Shown here: positions 1 to 6,509 of the stretch, in pieces
How the letters are laid out: the number at the start of each line of letters is the position of its first letter
How positions within the stretch are numbered: the stretch's first letter is position 1
Assembly (NCBI GenBank): GCA_002427165.1
Contig: DIQB01000048.1
Coordinates: 1-14,562, forward strand
Reading direction: 5' to 3'
From: Firmicutes bacterium UBA5473
GTDB taxonomy: Bacteria > Bacillota > DTU084
DNA: 14,562 bases
Program-made: the position numbers and the translations under genes
Notes under the pieces: model-generated
Databases searched by the model: none
The model's input: only the letters and a program-made list of their open reading frames with translations
Told to the model about the DNA's origin: nothing

Positions 1-49
1 CAGCCCTCGGTTTTGGAGACCGATGCTCTGCCAGTTGAGCTACTCCCCT
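1..49 (-). tRNA. tRNA-Trp (CCA anticodon), 3' part outside the window
   Basis: Read on the minus strand, the sequence gives the 5' acceptor strand AGGGGAG (49-43), T8-A9, the D stem GCTC/GAGC, and an anticodon stem TCGGT/ACCGA around the loop CTCCAAA. The anticodon CCA lies at 16-14 and decodes tryptophan UGG. The gene is cut by the window edge at about nucleotide 49 of the tRNA, so the T arm, the 3' acceptor strand and any encoded CCA end are not visible. In many Bacillota tRNA-Trp lies just upstream of secE-nusG, so those genes may follow on the minus strand beyond position 1; this is an inference. Confidence 0.93.
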
Positions 50-60
50 GCGACATTTAT

Positions 61-89
61 ATCTTATCATAGAAACTCTGTTTCGTCAA
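61..89 (-). promoter_or_regulatory. sigma-A type promoter of tRNA-Trp
   Basis: On the minus strand TTGACG (89-84) is followed after exactly 17 bases by TAAGAT (66-61). The expected start would be near 54, only a few bases before the tRNA 5' end at 49. This is the best vegetative-type promoter in the window. It shows that the tRNA does not depend on read-through from the permease gene. Confidence 0.85.
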
Positions 90-120
90 CGACAAAATGC
101 CACTTTTCTATTTGAGATTA

Positions 121-155
121 AGAAAACAGGGATAGCTTGATGCTTTCCCTGTTTT
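121..155 (-). terminator. Intrinsic terminator after the purine permease
   Basis: An inverted repeat AAAACAGGGA (123-132) / TCCCTGTTTT (146-155) with a further short AGC/GCT pairing in the loop lies 20 bases past the permease stop codon. On the minus strand the stem ends in TTTT followed by CTTAAT. It separates the permease from the tRNA promoter. Confidence 0.75.
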
Positions 156-174
156 AGCGAGGCTTTGTTATAAA

Positions 175-1452
175 CTAAATTGCAAAGTGGAAAAGGGCGA
201 TAAGCCCAAGCACATACATAAACCAATGAATCTCCTTAGCTTTCCCAGCGAAGAGATTGGAAACAATGTAGGCCAGGAAGCCTGCAGCAATACCATTGGC
301 AATGCTGAAGGTAAATGGCATCACAGCTAAAGTAACGAAAGCAGGGAAGGCCTGGGTAAAGTCATTGAAGTCGATTCCCATCACTGCACTCATCATGAGT
401 ACACCTACGATTACAAGGGCAGGTGCAGTGGCAGCACCGGGAACTGTCAAAGCCAGGGGTGCTAAAAAGAGTGCCAAGAGAAACAGAACACCAGTGGTTA
501 CAGCTGTAAGACCTGTTCTGCCGCCCTCTGCAATACCAGCAGAGCTCTCCACATAGGTTGTTACAGTACTTGTACCCAAAGCAGCACCAAGGCAAGTACC
601 AACAGCATCTACCAGCATTGCATCCTTAATCTTAGGTAGACGGCCATCTTTGTCAAGAAAGTCGGCTTTCGCAGCTGTTCCCATAAGTGTACCTAGGGTA
701 TCGAATACATCAACAAACAGGAATGAGAAGATAGTAAAGAAGCCTAGTTTCCAAGCACCGGCTAGGTCCATCTTAAAGAGGATTGGACTCAGGGAATGGG
801 GCATACCAACAATTCCGTTCCACTTGGTAATTCCCATGGGGATTCCCACGATTGTGGTAAGTAGGATACCGATGAGGATAGAACCTTTAACCTTCAGTGA
901 CATTAAGATTGCAGTAATCGCAATACCGATTATGGCCAGCAGTGCATCTCCTTTGGCAAGATTGCCCAAAGCGAGCAGTGTTGCCTCGTCAGAGACGATA
1001 ATACCGGCATTTTTCAAGCCAATAAAGGCGATAAAAAGGCCAATACCTGCTGCTACCGCTTTTTTCAAAGAGACAGGAACTGAGATATCAATATAGTCGA
1101 CTACTTTGAAAATAGAAAGGAGAACAAAGATAATACCTGAAATGAAGACAGCACCCAGTGCAACTTCCCAACCTGCTTTTGCTGCTACAACAAAGGCAAA
1201 GAAGGCATTGAGGCCCATACCACTTGCCAGGGCAAATGGGTAATTAACAAATAGCCCCATGAGAATTGTGGTAATACCTGCTGAGAGAATTGTTGCAGTA
1301 GCTACTGCTCCCTGATCCATACCGGCTGCGGCCAAGATTGATGGGTTTACGAAGATAATGTAGGCCATGGTGATAAAGGTAGTTGCGCCGGCTAAGAGTT
1401 CAGTTTTGACATCTGTGCCATGCTCTTTGAGTTTGAAAAAATCTGCTAACAT
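175..1452 (-). CDS. NCS2-family purine (guanine/hypoxanthine/adenine) permease, AzgA/PbuG type
   Basis: A 425-residue polytopic membrane protein with about twelve or more hydrophobic segments, the usual length for the AzgA-like branch of NCS2 permeases. Family landmarks are GATTFITMAYIIFVNP near residue 22, GMGLNAFFAF near 78, FVDVFDTLGTLMGTA near 247 and STVTTYVESSAGIAEGGRTG near 295. In relatives the VDVFDTLGT and STVTTYVES segments line the nucleobase site. The predicted role is proton-coupled uptake of a purine base across the cytoplasmic membrane; the exact base cannot be told. The start is ATG at 1452. A Shine-Dalgarno-like AAAGGGGGG lies unusually far upstream, with a hairpin between. 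The gene is transcribed divergently from pduL and closed by its own terminator. No purine riboswitch was found in its leader. Confidence 0.9.
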   Translation of the reverse strand: MLADFFKLKEHGTDVKTELLAGATTFITMAYIIFVNPSILAAAGMDQGAVATATILSAGITTILMGLFVNYPFALASGMGLNAFFAFVVAAKAGWEVALGAVFISGIIFVLLSIFKVVDYIDISVPVSLKKAVAAGIGLFIAFIGLKNAGIIVSDEATLLALGNLAKGDALLAIIGIAITAILMSLKVKGSILIGILLTTIVGIPMGITKWNGIVGMPHSLSPILFKMDLAGAWKLGFFTIFSFLFVDVFDTLGTLMGTAAKADFLDKDGRLPKIKDAMLVDAVGTCLGAALGTSTVTTYVESSAGIAEGGRTGLTAVTTGVLFLLALFLAPLALTVPGAATAPALVIVGVLMMSAVMGIDFNDFTQAFPAFVTLAVMPFTFSIANGIAAGFLAYIVSNLFAGKAKEIHWFMYVLGLIALFHFAI

Positions 1453-1458
1453 TTTTGC

Positions 1459-1489
1459 CGATCTGCTTGTCCAGATCGTTCCCCCCTTT
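1459..1489 (-). promoter_or_regulatory. Leader hairpin between the Shine-Dalgarno sequence and the permease start codon
   Basis: On the minus strand AAAGGGGGG (1489-1481) is followed by a perfect 7-bp stem CGATCTG/CAGATCG (1478-1472 and 1465-1459) with a 6-base loop, and then the ATG at 1452. The gap from G-run to ATG is about 28 bases, too long for normal initiation unless the hairpin brings the two together. No other plausible ribosome binding site lies nearer the ATG. Confidence 0.5.
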
Positions 1490-1510
1490 AATAAAATATT
1501 AAACAGTCTT

Positions 1511-1540
1511 ATATTCTACACCAAGAGGCAAAAGTCCTTT
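1511..1540 (-). promoter_or_regulatory. Sigma-H-type promoter candidate for the purine permease
   Basis: On the minus strand AAAGGACTT (1540-1532), 12 bases, then GTAGAATAT (1519-1511). It fits the sigma-H consensus RnAGGAwWW - 11/12 - RnnGAATww at nearly every fixed position. The start would be near 1503, leaving a leader of about 50 bases that holds the hairpin described separately. Confidence 0.6.
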
Positions 1541-1604
1541 GACGAAATCAATCTTTCGCTGAAAATAGGGAAGAGGGAGGAGGGGGAGATCTTTTTCGAT
1601 TTAT

Positions 1605-1634
1605 GCAGGATTTTGGCTCCTAGATGTCGTATAT
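1605..1634 (+). promoter_or_regulatory. Sigma-H-type promoter candidate for pduL
   Basis: GCAGGATTT (1605-1613), 12 bases, then GTCGTATAT (1626-1634). The -35 part is a full match to the sigma-H consensus; the -10 has GTAT in place of GAAT. It lies about 50 bases before the pduL start and mirrors the permease promoter on the other strand, including shared spacer bases (TTTTG, GCTC/GCCTC). Confidence 0.5.
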
Positions 1635-1680
1635 TTATATGAAAACAACTATTATCTACCTAGAAAGGAATGAACCTTAA

Positions 1681-2268
1681 GTGGACAAGCAAGTTATCTC
1701 CAAAGTAACGGTGGGAATTTCAGCCCGCCATATTCATTTATCCAGAGCAGATATGGATACGCTCTTTGGCCCTGGTTCAGAGCTTACCTTCGTAAAGGCG
1801 CTCACACAACCGGGGCAATTTTCTGCAGAAGAGCAAGTTACATTAGTTGGCCCCAAGCGGGAGATCAAAAAGGTAAGGGTTTTAGGTCCCCTGCGGCCCA
1901 GAACCCAGATTGAGATCTCTAGAACCGACGCCTTTACTCTCGGCCTTAAACCTCCTGTAAGGGACTCCGGTGACGTTGCCCAATCAGCACCAATTACAAT
2001 TGTCGGTCCTAAAGGCAAGATAGACCTTCCAGAGGGTGCCATTATCGCCAAACGACATATCCACATGACGCCAAAAGATGCACAAGAACTCGGACTGAAA
2101 GAAAAAGACATAGTCTCTGTAAGGGTAGCAGAAGGAGATCGCTCTTTAATCTTCGATCAGGTGTTGGTCCGGGTAAATGAGAACTTCGCACTTGACTTCC
2201 ATGTTGATACTGATGAAGCCAATGCTGCAGGAATTAAAAATGGACAGCTAGTTGAAATTCTGCGGTAA
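1681..2268 (+). CDS. pduL: Phosphate propanoyltransferase, PduL family
   Basis: A 195-residue protein matching the PduL family over its whole length. PduL is a zinc enzyme that exchanges acyl groups between CoA and phosphate (propionyl- or acetyl-CoA to the acyl phosphate), unrelated to the classical Pta. The two signature His-x-His sites are present: ARHIHLS near residue 16 and AKRHIHMTP near 124, each opening one of the two barrel-like halves. No encapsulation peptide is evident, and no microcompartment shell or diol dehydratase gene is nearby, so it is probably a free cytosolic phosphotransacetylase used with an acetate kinase elsewhere. The start is GTG at 1681 after AGAAAGGA (spacing about 11); an ATG at 1670 is out of frame. 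Confidence 0.92.
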   Translation: MDKQVISKVTVGISARHIHLSRADMDTLFGPGSELTFVKALTQPGQFSAEEQVTLVGPKREIKKVRVLGPLRPRTQIEISRTDAFTLGLKPPVRDSGDVAQSAPITIVGPKGKIDLPEGAIIAKRHIHMTPKDAQELGLKEKDIVSVRVAEGDRSLIFDQVLVRVNENFALDFHVDTDEANAAGIKNGQLVEILR

Positions 2269-2315
2269 TTTTTTCACCAACAAATGTGTATACTATATAC
2301 AAGGAGTGTAGCTAG

Positions 2316-2540
2316 ATGCCAATCTACGAATATCGTTGTCAAGGTTGCGATGAGACTTTTGAAAAACTCTTTTTCCCCTCAGAAAAAGAGGATGCCACAT
2401 GTCCCAAATGTGGCAGCAAACAGGTTAAGCGGATAATTTCTAACTTTGGTTTCCGCATGGCCTCAGGCAGCACCATGAGCGCCGGTGCCGAGGCCAACTG
2501 TGGCGGTTGCTCTTCAAAGTGCTGCGGTCATAAGCACTAG
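2316..2540 (+). CDS. FmdB-type zinc-ribbon protein
   Basis: A 74-residue protein beginning MPIYEYRCQGC, the hallmark of the FmdB/CxxC_CXXC_SSSS family. It has a zinc ribbon of CQGC (residues 8-11) and CPKC (29-32), with the usual KRIISNFGFR after the second pair. The C-terminal tail is rich in Cys and His (CGGC, KCCGHKH), so it may bind another metal ion. Family members are annotated as putative regulatory proteins from the formamidase operon of Methylophilus, but their function in Bacillota is not established. It begins 47 bases after pduL with AAGGAG at good spacing, and a GTATA-CTA-TATAC palindrome (2288-2300) lies just before it. Confidence 0.85.
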   Translation: MPIYEYRCQGCDETFEKLFFPSEKEDATCPKCGSKQVKRIISNFGFRMASGSTMSAGAEANCGGCSSKCCGHKH

Positions 2541-2545
2541 ATTCT

Positions 2546-2564
2546 CCAGGGCATAGCGCCCTGG
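2546..2564 (+). other. Intercistronic hairpin between the fmdB-like and yjbQ-like genes
   Basis: Perfect 7-bp inverted repeat CCAGGGC/GCCCTGG with a 5-base loop. It begins six bases after the fmdB-like stop codon and is followed by the yjbQ ribosome binding site GGGAGG, not by a T run. It could be an mRNA-stabilising or attenuating structure rather than a true terminator. Confidence 0.5.
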
Positions 2565-2583
2565 CACGGGAGGATTTTTCAAA

Positions 2584-2976
2584 ATGTTGAAACAAATTAC
2601 TGTAAACACCTTGAAACGTACGGATTTTATCAATATCACGCAAGAAGTACAAAAAGCGGCCCGGCTTGTTGGCCTCAAAGACGGGCTTTGCACGGTCTAT
2701 GTGCAACATACTACAGCCGGGATCATCATCAACGAAAATGCAGACCCTGCAGTACGAGCAGATATGGAAGCCTTTTTTGAAAAGCTCGTACCATGGGGCG
2801 GAAATTGGCAGCATCTAGAGGGAAATGCCGCGGCCCACATCAAAGCAGTTCTCTGTGGTAATAGTCAGAATATCCCTGTAGTGGATGGTAAACTTCAGCT
2901 TGGAACCTGGCAGGGAATTTACCTCGCTGAATTCGATGGGCCTCGGACTCGCAAGATATTATTAGCATTTACATAA
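2584..2976 (+). CDS. YjbQ family (UPF0047) protein, secondary thiamine-phosphate synthase
   Basis: A 130-residue protein covering the full YjbQ/UPF0047 fold. Landmarks are VYVQHTTAGIIINENADPAV (about 38-57), with the conserved HTT, then HLEGNAAAHIKAVLCG, with the conserved His residues, and the end LGTWQGIYLAEFDGPRTRKI. Family members show weak thiamine-phosphate synthase activity that rescues thiE mutants; the native role is not settled. The start is ATG at 2584 after GGGAGG. It probably shares transcription with the fmdB-like gene 43 bases upstream. Confidence 0.88.
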   Translation: MLKQITVNTLKRTDFINITQEVQKAARLVGLKDGLCTVYVQHTTAGIIINENADPAVRADMEAFFEKLVPWGGNWQHLEGNAAAHIKAVLCGNSQNIPVVDGKLQLGTWQGIYLAEFDGPRTRKILLAFT

Positions 2977-2991
2977 ACAATGGCAAAGTTT

Positions 2992-3021
2992 GCAGGAAAA
3001 GTGTCGACTATTCGCGAATGT
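2992..3021 (+). promoter_or_regulatory. Sigma-H-type promoter candidate for the 57-aa zinc-ribbon gene
   Basis: GCAGGAAAA (2992-3000), 12 bases, then CGCGAATGT (3013-3021), with an exact GAAT core. It lies 15 bases after the yjbQ-like stop codon and about 75 bases before the small gene. A TGTCGAC in the spacer resembles a Spo0A box (TGNCGAA) but is one base off. Confidence 0.55.
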
Positions 3022-3096
3022 TCTATTGGGACCTTGTCCCGGAGCGGAGAGCTAGCGTGTCTTCCTAACCTTGAGTATAGGAGAGTGCAATAGGAC

Positions 3097-3270
3097 TTGT
3101 ACACCAAATTATGTCCCAAGTGCAAAACCAAGTCCTACTCGTCAGGTGCCAACGGCCCGTGGATCTGTCCTGGATGTAATACAGACATTACATCTGAACC
3201 TGCATTTTTCGGTGCAGTATCCGAGGACGATCTAACAGAGGCGAGAGCAGACGAGGAAAATCAGGACTGA
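3097..3270 (+). CDS. Small zinc-ribbon protein, 57 aa
   Basis: A short reading frame from TTG (3097) to TGA (3268-3270). It starts MYTKLCPKCKTKSYSSG and carries CPKC (residues 6-9) and CPGC (25-28), spaced as in a minimal zinc ribbon. An acidic tail rich in Asp and Glu runs to the C-terminus. TAGGAGAG at 3078-3085 is the likely ribosome binding site, about 11 bases before the start. It is framed by its own sigma-H-like promoter and by a hairpin that begins inside its stop codon, which supports a real gene. I do not recognise the family; nucleic-acid or protein binding is only an inference from the zinc ribbon. Confidence 0.65.
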   Translation: MYTKLCPKCKTKSYSSGANGPWICPGCNTDITSEPAFFGAVSEDDLTEARADEENQD

Positions 3271-3300
3271 GGCGGGCAAAAAACCCGCCTCAAATTATTT
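3269..3300 (+). terminator. Terminator after the 57-aa gene
   Basis: Perfect 8-bp stem GAGGCGGG (3269-3276) / CCCGCCTC (3284-3291), with a 7-base A-rich loop, followed by AAATTATTT. The T tract is weak. The stem begins within the TGA stop codon. Confidence 0.65.
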
Positions 3301-3666
3301 CTATTCCTAGTTTACATAAGATACATTATGCGAAGTAAAAATAATTTGGAATTACTTGCGACTATACCGAATTAAAGAAAGAAATGGTTATTATAATTAA
3401 GCGAGTACAAAACACCCAGCACTGAGTTTTTATGCCTTATGATTATTCTAAGTCCTTGCTGCCATTTTGTTATAGCTTCGCGCTCTATAATTTTTTCACG
3501 ATACTTAAAAAAACGAATTAAATATATACCAAATCCAGTTCCCCTAGCTGTATAGCTTATTGCAGTTTAATTTGAAGATGATATTTTCTGCAAAGTGTTG
3601 TATAATTTAATATGTTCGAGCTGCTGGTGTTACTCGAAATCTTACCAGAAAGTGAGGCTAAATATT
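3292..3666. other. AT-rich intergenic stretch before the DUF4153 gene
   Basis: No convincing gene on either strand. Near its right end TATAAT (3601-3606) could be the -10 of the next gene, but no good -35 lies 16-18 bases upstream. The leader then holds an inverted repeat TTCGAG/CTCGAA (3615-3620, 3633-3638) with a 12-base loop. The base composition changes abruptly after the terminator at 3291. Confidence 0.5.
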
Positions 3667-5469
3667 ATGAAAAGGTTTGATAAAATCAAGGTAAGGCTCA
3701 GACAACTAACCTTTGCAACTGCACGTTTCCCTTTGACAGTGGCGTTCTTTGTTGTAGCTATGGCTATTAATACCGTTGTTATTACTAAGGGAAATGACCG
3801 GATAGAAATCATCTTTACACTTATGGTAGGTGCATTATTAAGTGCTGTTCTTCAGCTAGTCTATGAACGGTTTTTTCACCAAAAATCTTTCCGTTTAATT
3901 TTAATGGGAACAGCCGCTTTGTTAACAATGGGATATTACATTATTAATATAGGAGCTCCAAAATCGAGTCCGGAAATTGGGATTCGAACGATAGTTACGG
4001 TATTTGCCCTATTCCTTTCCTTTATCTTAGTTCCCACAATCAAAAGTAGAATCAGCTTCAATGAGAGCTTTAAGATAAGCTTCGATTCCCTCATTATTGC
4101 TTTGTTTTTCTCTGGGGTTATTTTTCTTGGGCTTAGCTTTATCTTCATTGCAATAGATAAATTGCTTGTGAGCATTGATTACCGATTATATTCGTATACA
4201 GCGAACATAATATATCTGCTATTTGGGCCACTATATTTTCTGTCGTTAATACCCATTTACCCGAGAAATTCGAATAAAGAAAAATCACCCTTTGTAATTG
4301 AGCGTGAAATAGAAATGATCAAACAAGCAGCTGCTTGCCCGAGATTGGTAGAAATTCTTATTTCCTACATAATCATTCCTTTGCTAGCTGTGTTTACATT
4401 AGTGCTATTGGCCTATATCATGGTTAATATTGGTAGCAATTTTTGGAATGATAACCTTTTAGAATCAATGCTAATCTCCTATTCAATAGGAATTATACTG
4501 ATCTGCATCTTAGCTAGCGAACTGGAAAACAAATTTGCCGGATTATTTAGAACCATTTTTCCGAAAATTTTGATGCCCATTGTGCTTCTTCAAATTGCAT
4601 CCTCGGTCATTACCATGAGCCAAATTGGCTTAACACTCACCCGCTATTATGCGATCTTGTATGGCATTTTTGCAGTTATTGCCGGATTGATATTAAGTAT
4701 TATGCCCTTGTGGAGAAACGGTATTATTGCGGCACTACTGATCGTTTTTTCCCTCATATCCGTTGTACCTCCTTTTGATGCTTTTTCGCTGAGCCGAAGC
4801 AATCAAAAAAATCTTCTTGAGAAAGTCCTAATACAGAATAATATGCTTAAAAACAACCAGATCAAACCCAATCCGGTAATCAGCGATCATGATAAACAGG
4901 TAATTATTAAAACTGTCTCTTATCTTGAGATGATGGATTATACCACTGATCTTAAATGGTTACCTGCTGACTTTAGTAGTTATAAGGACTTCGCTCCGAC
5001 TTTCGGCTTTAATGAAGATAATCTCTCAGAACATACTAGCCAATCTCTGAGGCTTAGTTTGGAGGAGCAGACTGCCATAGATATTTCCGAGTATGATCGC
5101 TTTATTCCTACCAACATCTCTATCATTAACAAGCAAAAAGAAGCTAGTCAGGAGGAGTTGTGTAAGTTTATAAAATCAGGTATAAACTACACTTTAATAA
5201 AACAGACAACCCCGAACCAATGTACGATAAAACTTCTAGGAAAAGATAATGAGGAGATTTTAGAGTTTAAAACTGGAGCAACCTTTGAAGGTTTTTTCCA
5301 GTTTGAGCCGGATAAAGATTACATTTCTGCTGAGGAGGCAACATTTTCAAAAGCAAACGAACAGACAAAGATTACAGTAGTATTCCAAAATTTGAACTTG
5401 GAAAAAACACCGACCCAGACCCTCTTTGAAGCAGATGTCTATATCTTGATACGTATTCTCAAACCCTAA
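3667..5469 (+). CDS. DUF4153-type polytopic membrane protein
   Basis: About 600 residues. The first two thirds hold about twelve hydrophobic helices in pairs (for example FPLTVAFFVVAMAINTVVI, IIFTLMVGALLSAVLQLVY, then SLIIALFFSGVIFLGLSF). The C-terminal third, from about residue 390, is soluble and charged. The layout and the RLRQLTFATARFPLTVAF opening fit the DUF4153 family, whose function is unknown. The start is ATG at 3667, preceded by GTGAGG; the frame is open 24 codons upstream, but that extension is Cys-rich and lacks a ribosome binding site. Codon use (AAA, ATA, TTA) and about 35% G+C in a sampled line differ from neighbours near 50-57%, so recent horizontal acquisition is plausible. 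It stands alone, with AT-rich flanks on both sides. Confidence 0.7.
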   Translation: MKRFDKIKVRLRQLTFATARFPLTVAFFVVAMAINTVVITKGNDRIEIIFTLMVGALLSAVLQLVYERFFHQKSFRLILMGTAALLTMGYYIINIGAPKSSPEIGIRTIVTVFALFLSFILVPTIKSRISFNESFKISFDSLIIALFFSGVIFLGLSFIFIAIDKLLVSIDYRLYSYTANIIYLLFGPLYFLSLIPIYPRNSNKEKSPFVIEREIEMIKQAAACPRLVEILISYIIIPLLAVFTLVLLAYIMVNIGSNFWNDNLLESMLISYSIGIILICILASELENKFAGLFRTIFPKILMPIVLLQIASSVITMSQIGLTLTRYYAILYGIFAVIAGLILSIMPLWRNGIIAALLIVFSLISVVPPFDAFSLSRSNQKNLLEKVLIQNNMLKNNQIKPNPVISDHDKQVIIKTVSYLEMMDYTTDLKWLPADFSSYKDFAPTFGFNEDNLSEHTSQSLRLSLEEQTAIDISEYDRFIPTNISIINKQKEASQEELCKFIKSGINYTLIKQTTPNQCTIKLLGKDNEEILEFKTGATFEGFFQFEPDKDYISAEEATFSKANEQTKITVVFQNLNLEKTPTQTLFEADVYILIRILKP

Positions 5470-5759
5470 TCATAGCCACATGCAATGGCGTCTCTTGTTA
5501 GATAAACCAAGATATAAATAAAGAGGGCCTTCAAAATTGGCCCTCCAAAGATCTGCTCCGTAATACGGGTTTTTCTTGAAATTCTCGTAATCAATCTTTT
5601 TAGATGAATTTGGCAACGTGGCAAAATTATCTTAGAGCCTCTTTAAACTTTGTTCCTTAAATCTAGCCAAACGCTCTGTTCGTCCTTCTAGATGCTCTCA
5701 ATTAACGCTTCTAGTTCTTCCGATGTCTTCTTAGGGACGTAAACTATTCAGACGTGACC
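5470..5759. other. Intergenic stretch with a possible decayed reading frame
   Basis: No intact gene is seen. On the minus strand one frame (5747-5646) reads like protein, IVYVPKKTSEELEALIESI, then a TAG (5690-5688), then KDEQSVWLDLRNKV and a TAA. This could be the remnant of a decayed gene, whose terminator would be the hairpin at 5523-5545. Too little remains to name a family. Confidence 0.3.
5523..5545. terminator. Hairpin downstream of the DUF4153 gene
   Basis: Perfect 7-bp inverted repeat GAGGGCC/GGCCCTC with a 9-base loop, 53 bases after the DUF4153 stop codon. On the plus strand it is followed by AAAGATC, a poor tail. On the minus strand it is followed by TTTATTTATAT, so it would work better for leftward transcription. 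It may end transcripts from both sides. Confidence 0.5.
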
Positions 5760-5780
5760 CTAGCCGCCTAGGGTCACGTC
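5751..5780 (-). terminator. Long hairpin at the end of the UppS-like gene
   Basis: A perfect 12-bp inverted repeat GACGTGACCCTA/TAGGGTCACGTC with a 6-base loop. It is the longest perfect stem among the hairpins recorded here. The minus-strand stop codon TAG (5762-5760) lies in the downstream arm, so the stem also encodes the last residues of the protein. The minus-strand tail TGAATAGTTT is only weakly T-rich. Confidence 0.6.
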
Positions 5781-6509
5781 CTGCTCTTCATACCACCTGA
5801 GAGCATCAATAAATTGTTGACTTTGAAAATCCGGCCAGTAATCATCGATCACGAAGAAATCTGCATACACAGACTGCACAGGCAAAAAGCCGCTCAGCCT
5901 TCTGCGTCCCCCCCATCGCACCACCAGATCCACCCGTGAGACATCACTAGAAGCCAGAGAAGATGCAAACTGACGACTATTTCCCCCAGCTGCTAGTTGT
6001 TGATTTTGGCTGGCTTGGAATAGATCCCATTGCCAGTCGTAGTTTACCAAAAAATTTACCCGAATTCCCCCCTGACCAAATGTTTTGCGGCTGGTGAAGG
6101 GTAATAGCTCCTTGGGAAAAGAGCTTGAGGTATGGTTACCAACAACAAGCAATGAGGCATTGTGGTTGGCAAGCATTTGCACCGCCTCAACACAAGCCTT
6201 TTGGAAAGCCTGCTTTTGCACAGTGGGTCTTTTTGTGTTATCGTGGGTAAACCCATAGAAGGTGAGCTCAGGTATACCTAGCTCCAAGCAGAGCTGATAG
6301 AGCTCAAGGCCAGGGCCTAGGCCATAGCCATAGCCTTCCTCCTTGGCCTTCCCCTCCCGCACAGACCAGCGACGGTTTCCATCAGGGATGATTCCCACAT
6401 GTTTTGGTAAGCGGCGAAAAATGTAATTCATCATATGGCTATTATTGCCACAGCCAAAAAAGATTATTCTTCCCTCCGGCATAATTATAGATTTAGGGGA
6501 GATTCCCAC
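5760..6509 (-). CDS. Divergent polyprenyl diphosphate synthase (UppS-like) protein
   Basis: Clear cis-prenyltransferase fold signature: HVGIIPDGNRRW (37-48, catalytic-type Asp43), ELTFYGFTHDNTKRP (81-95), VDLVVRWGGRRRLSGFL (193-209) and a YADFF...YWPDF end. Canonical UppS condenses isopentenyl diphosphate units to the C55 cell-wall carrier. Here key positions differ. The RTGGEHR-type loop is RWGGRRR (Glu and His both Arg), the His of the GHxxG segment is Tyr, the FSSENW Trp is Thr, NYGGR is NYDWQ, and the YAE metal-binding Glu is Asp. It may have altered specificity or be a paralogue. The start is uncertain: GTG at 6509 sits in the loop of a hairpin, and the frame stays open upstream to a TAG at 6584. 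It lies in an operon-like pair with the phosphodiesterase gene. Confidence 0.75.
   Translation of the reverse strand: MGISPKSIIMPEGRIIFFGCGNNSHMMNYIFRRLPKHVGIIPDGNRRWSVREGKAKEEGYGYGLGPGLELYQLCLELGIPELTFYGFTHDNTKRPTVQKQAFQKACVEAVQMLANHNASLLVVGNHTSSSFPKELLPFTSRKTFGQGGIRVNFLVNYDWQWDLFQASQNQQLAAGGNSRQFASSLASSDVSRVDLVVRWGGRRRLSGFLPVQSVYADFFVIDDYWPDFQSQQFIDALRWYEEQDVTLGG

Noticed and set aside
50..174. rpmG (L33) between the permease and tRNA-Trp
   Set aside because: The interval is only about 125 bases and contains a terminator and the tRNA promoter; no CxxC ribosomal protein frame is visible.
650..1096. 148-aa plus-strand reading frame
   Set aside because: It is the complement of the permease coding sequence with no ribosome binding site or family features.
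1367..1642. 91-aa plus-strand reading frame across the permease start and intergenic region
   Set aside because: It has no ribosome binding site, no similarity, and it covers both promoter motifs.
1453..1680. Purine riboswitch upstream of the purine permease
   Set aside because: The conserved junction sequences of purine aptamers were looked for on the minus strand and not found; only a short hairpin and a promoter motif are present.
2228..2262. GCAGGAATT followed by GTTGAAATT at the end of pduL as another sigma-H promoter
   Set aside because: The spacing is about 15 bases instead of 11-12, it lies inside coding sequence, and the -10 part is poor.
2440..3131. Minus-strand reading frames opposite the fmdB-like, yjbQ-like and zinc-ribbon genes
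   Set aside because: They are shadows of well-supported plus-strand genes and have no initiation signals.
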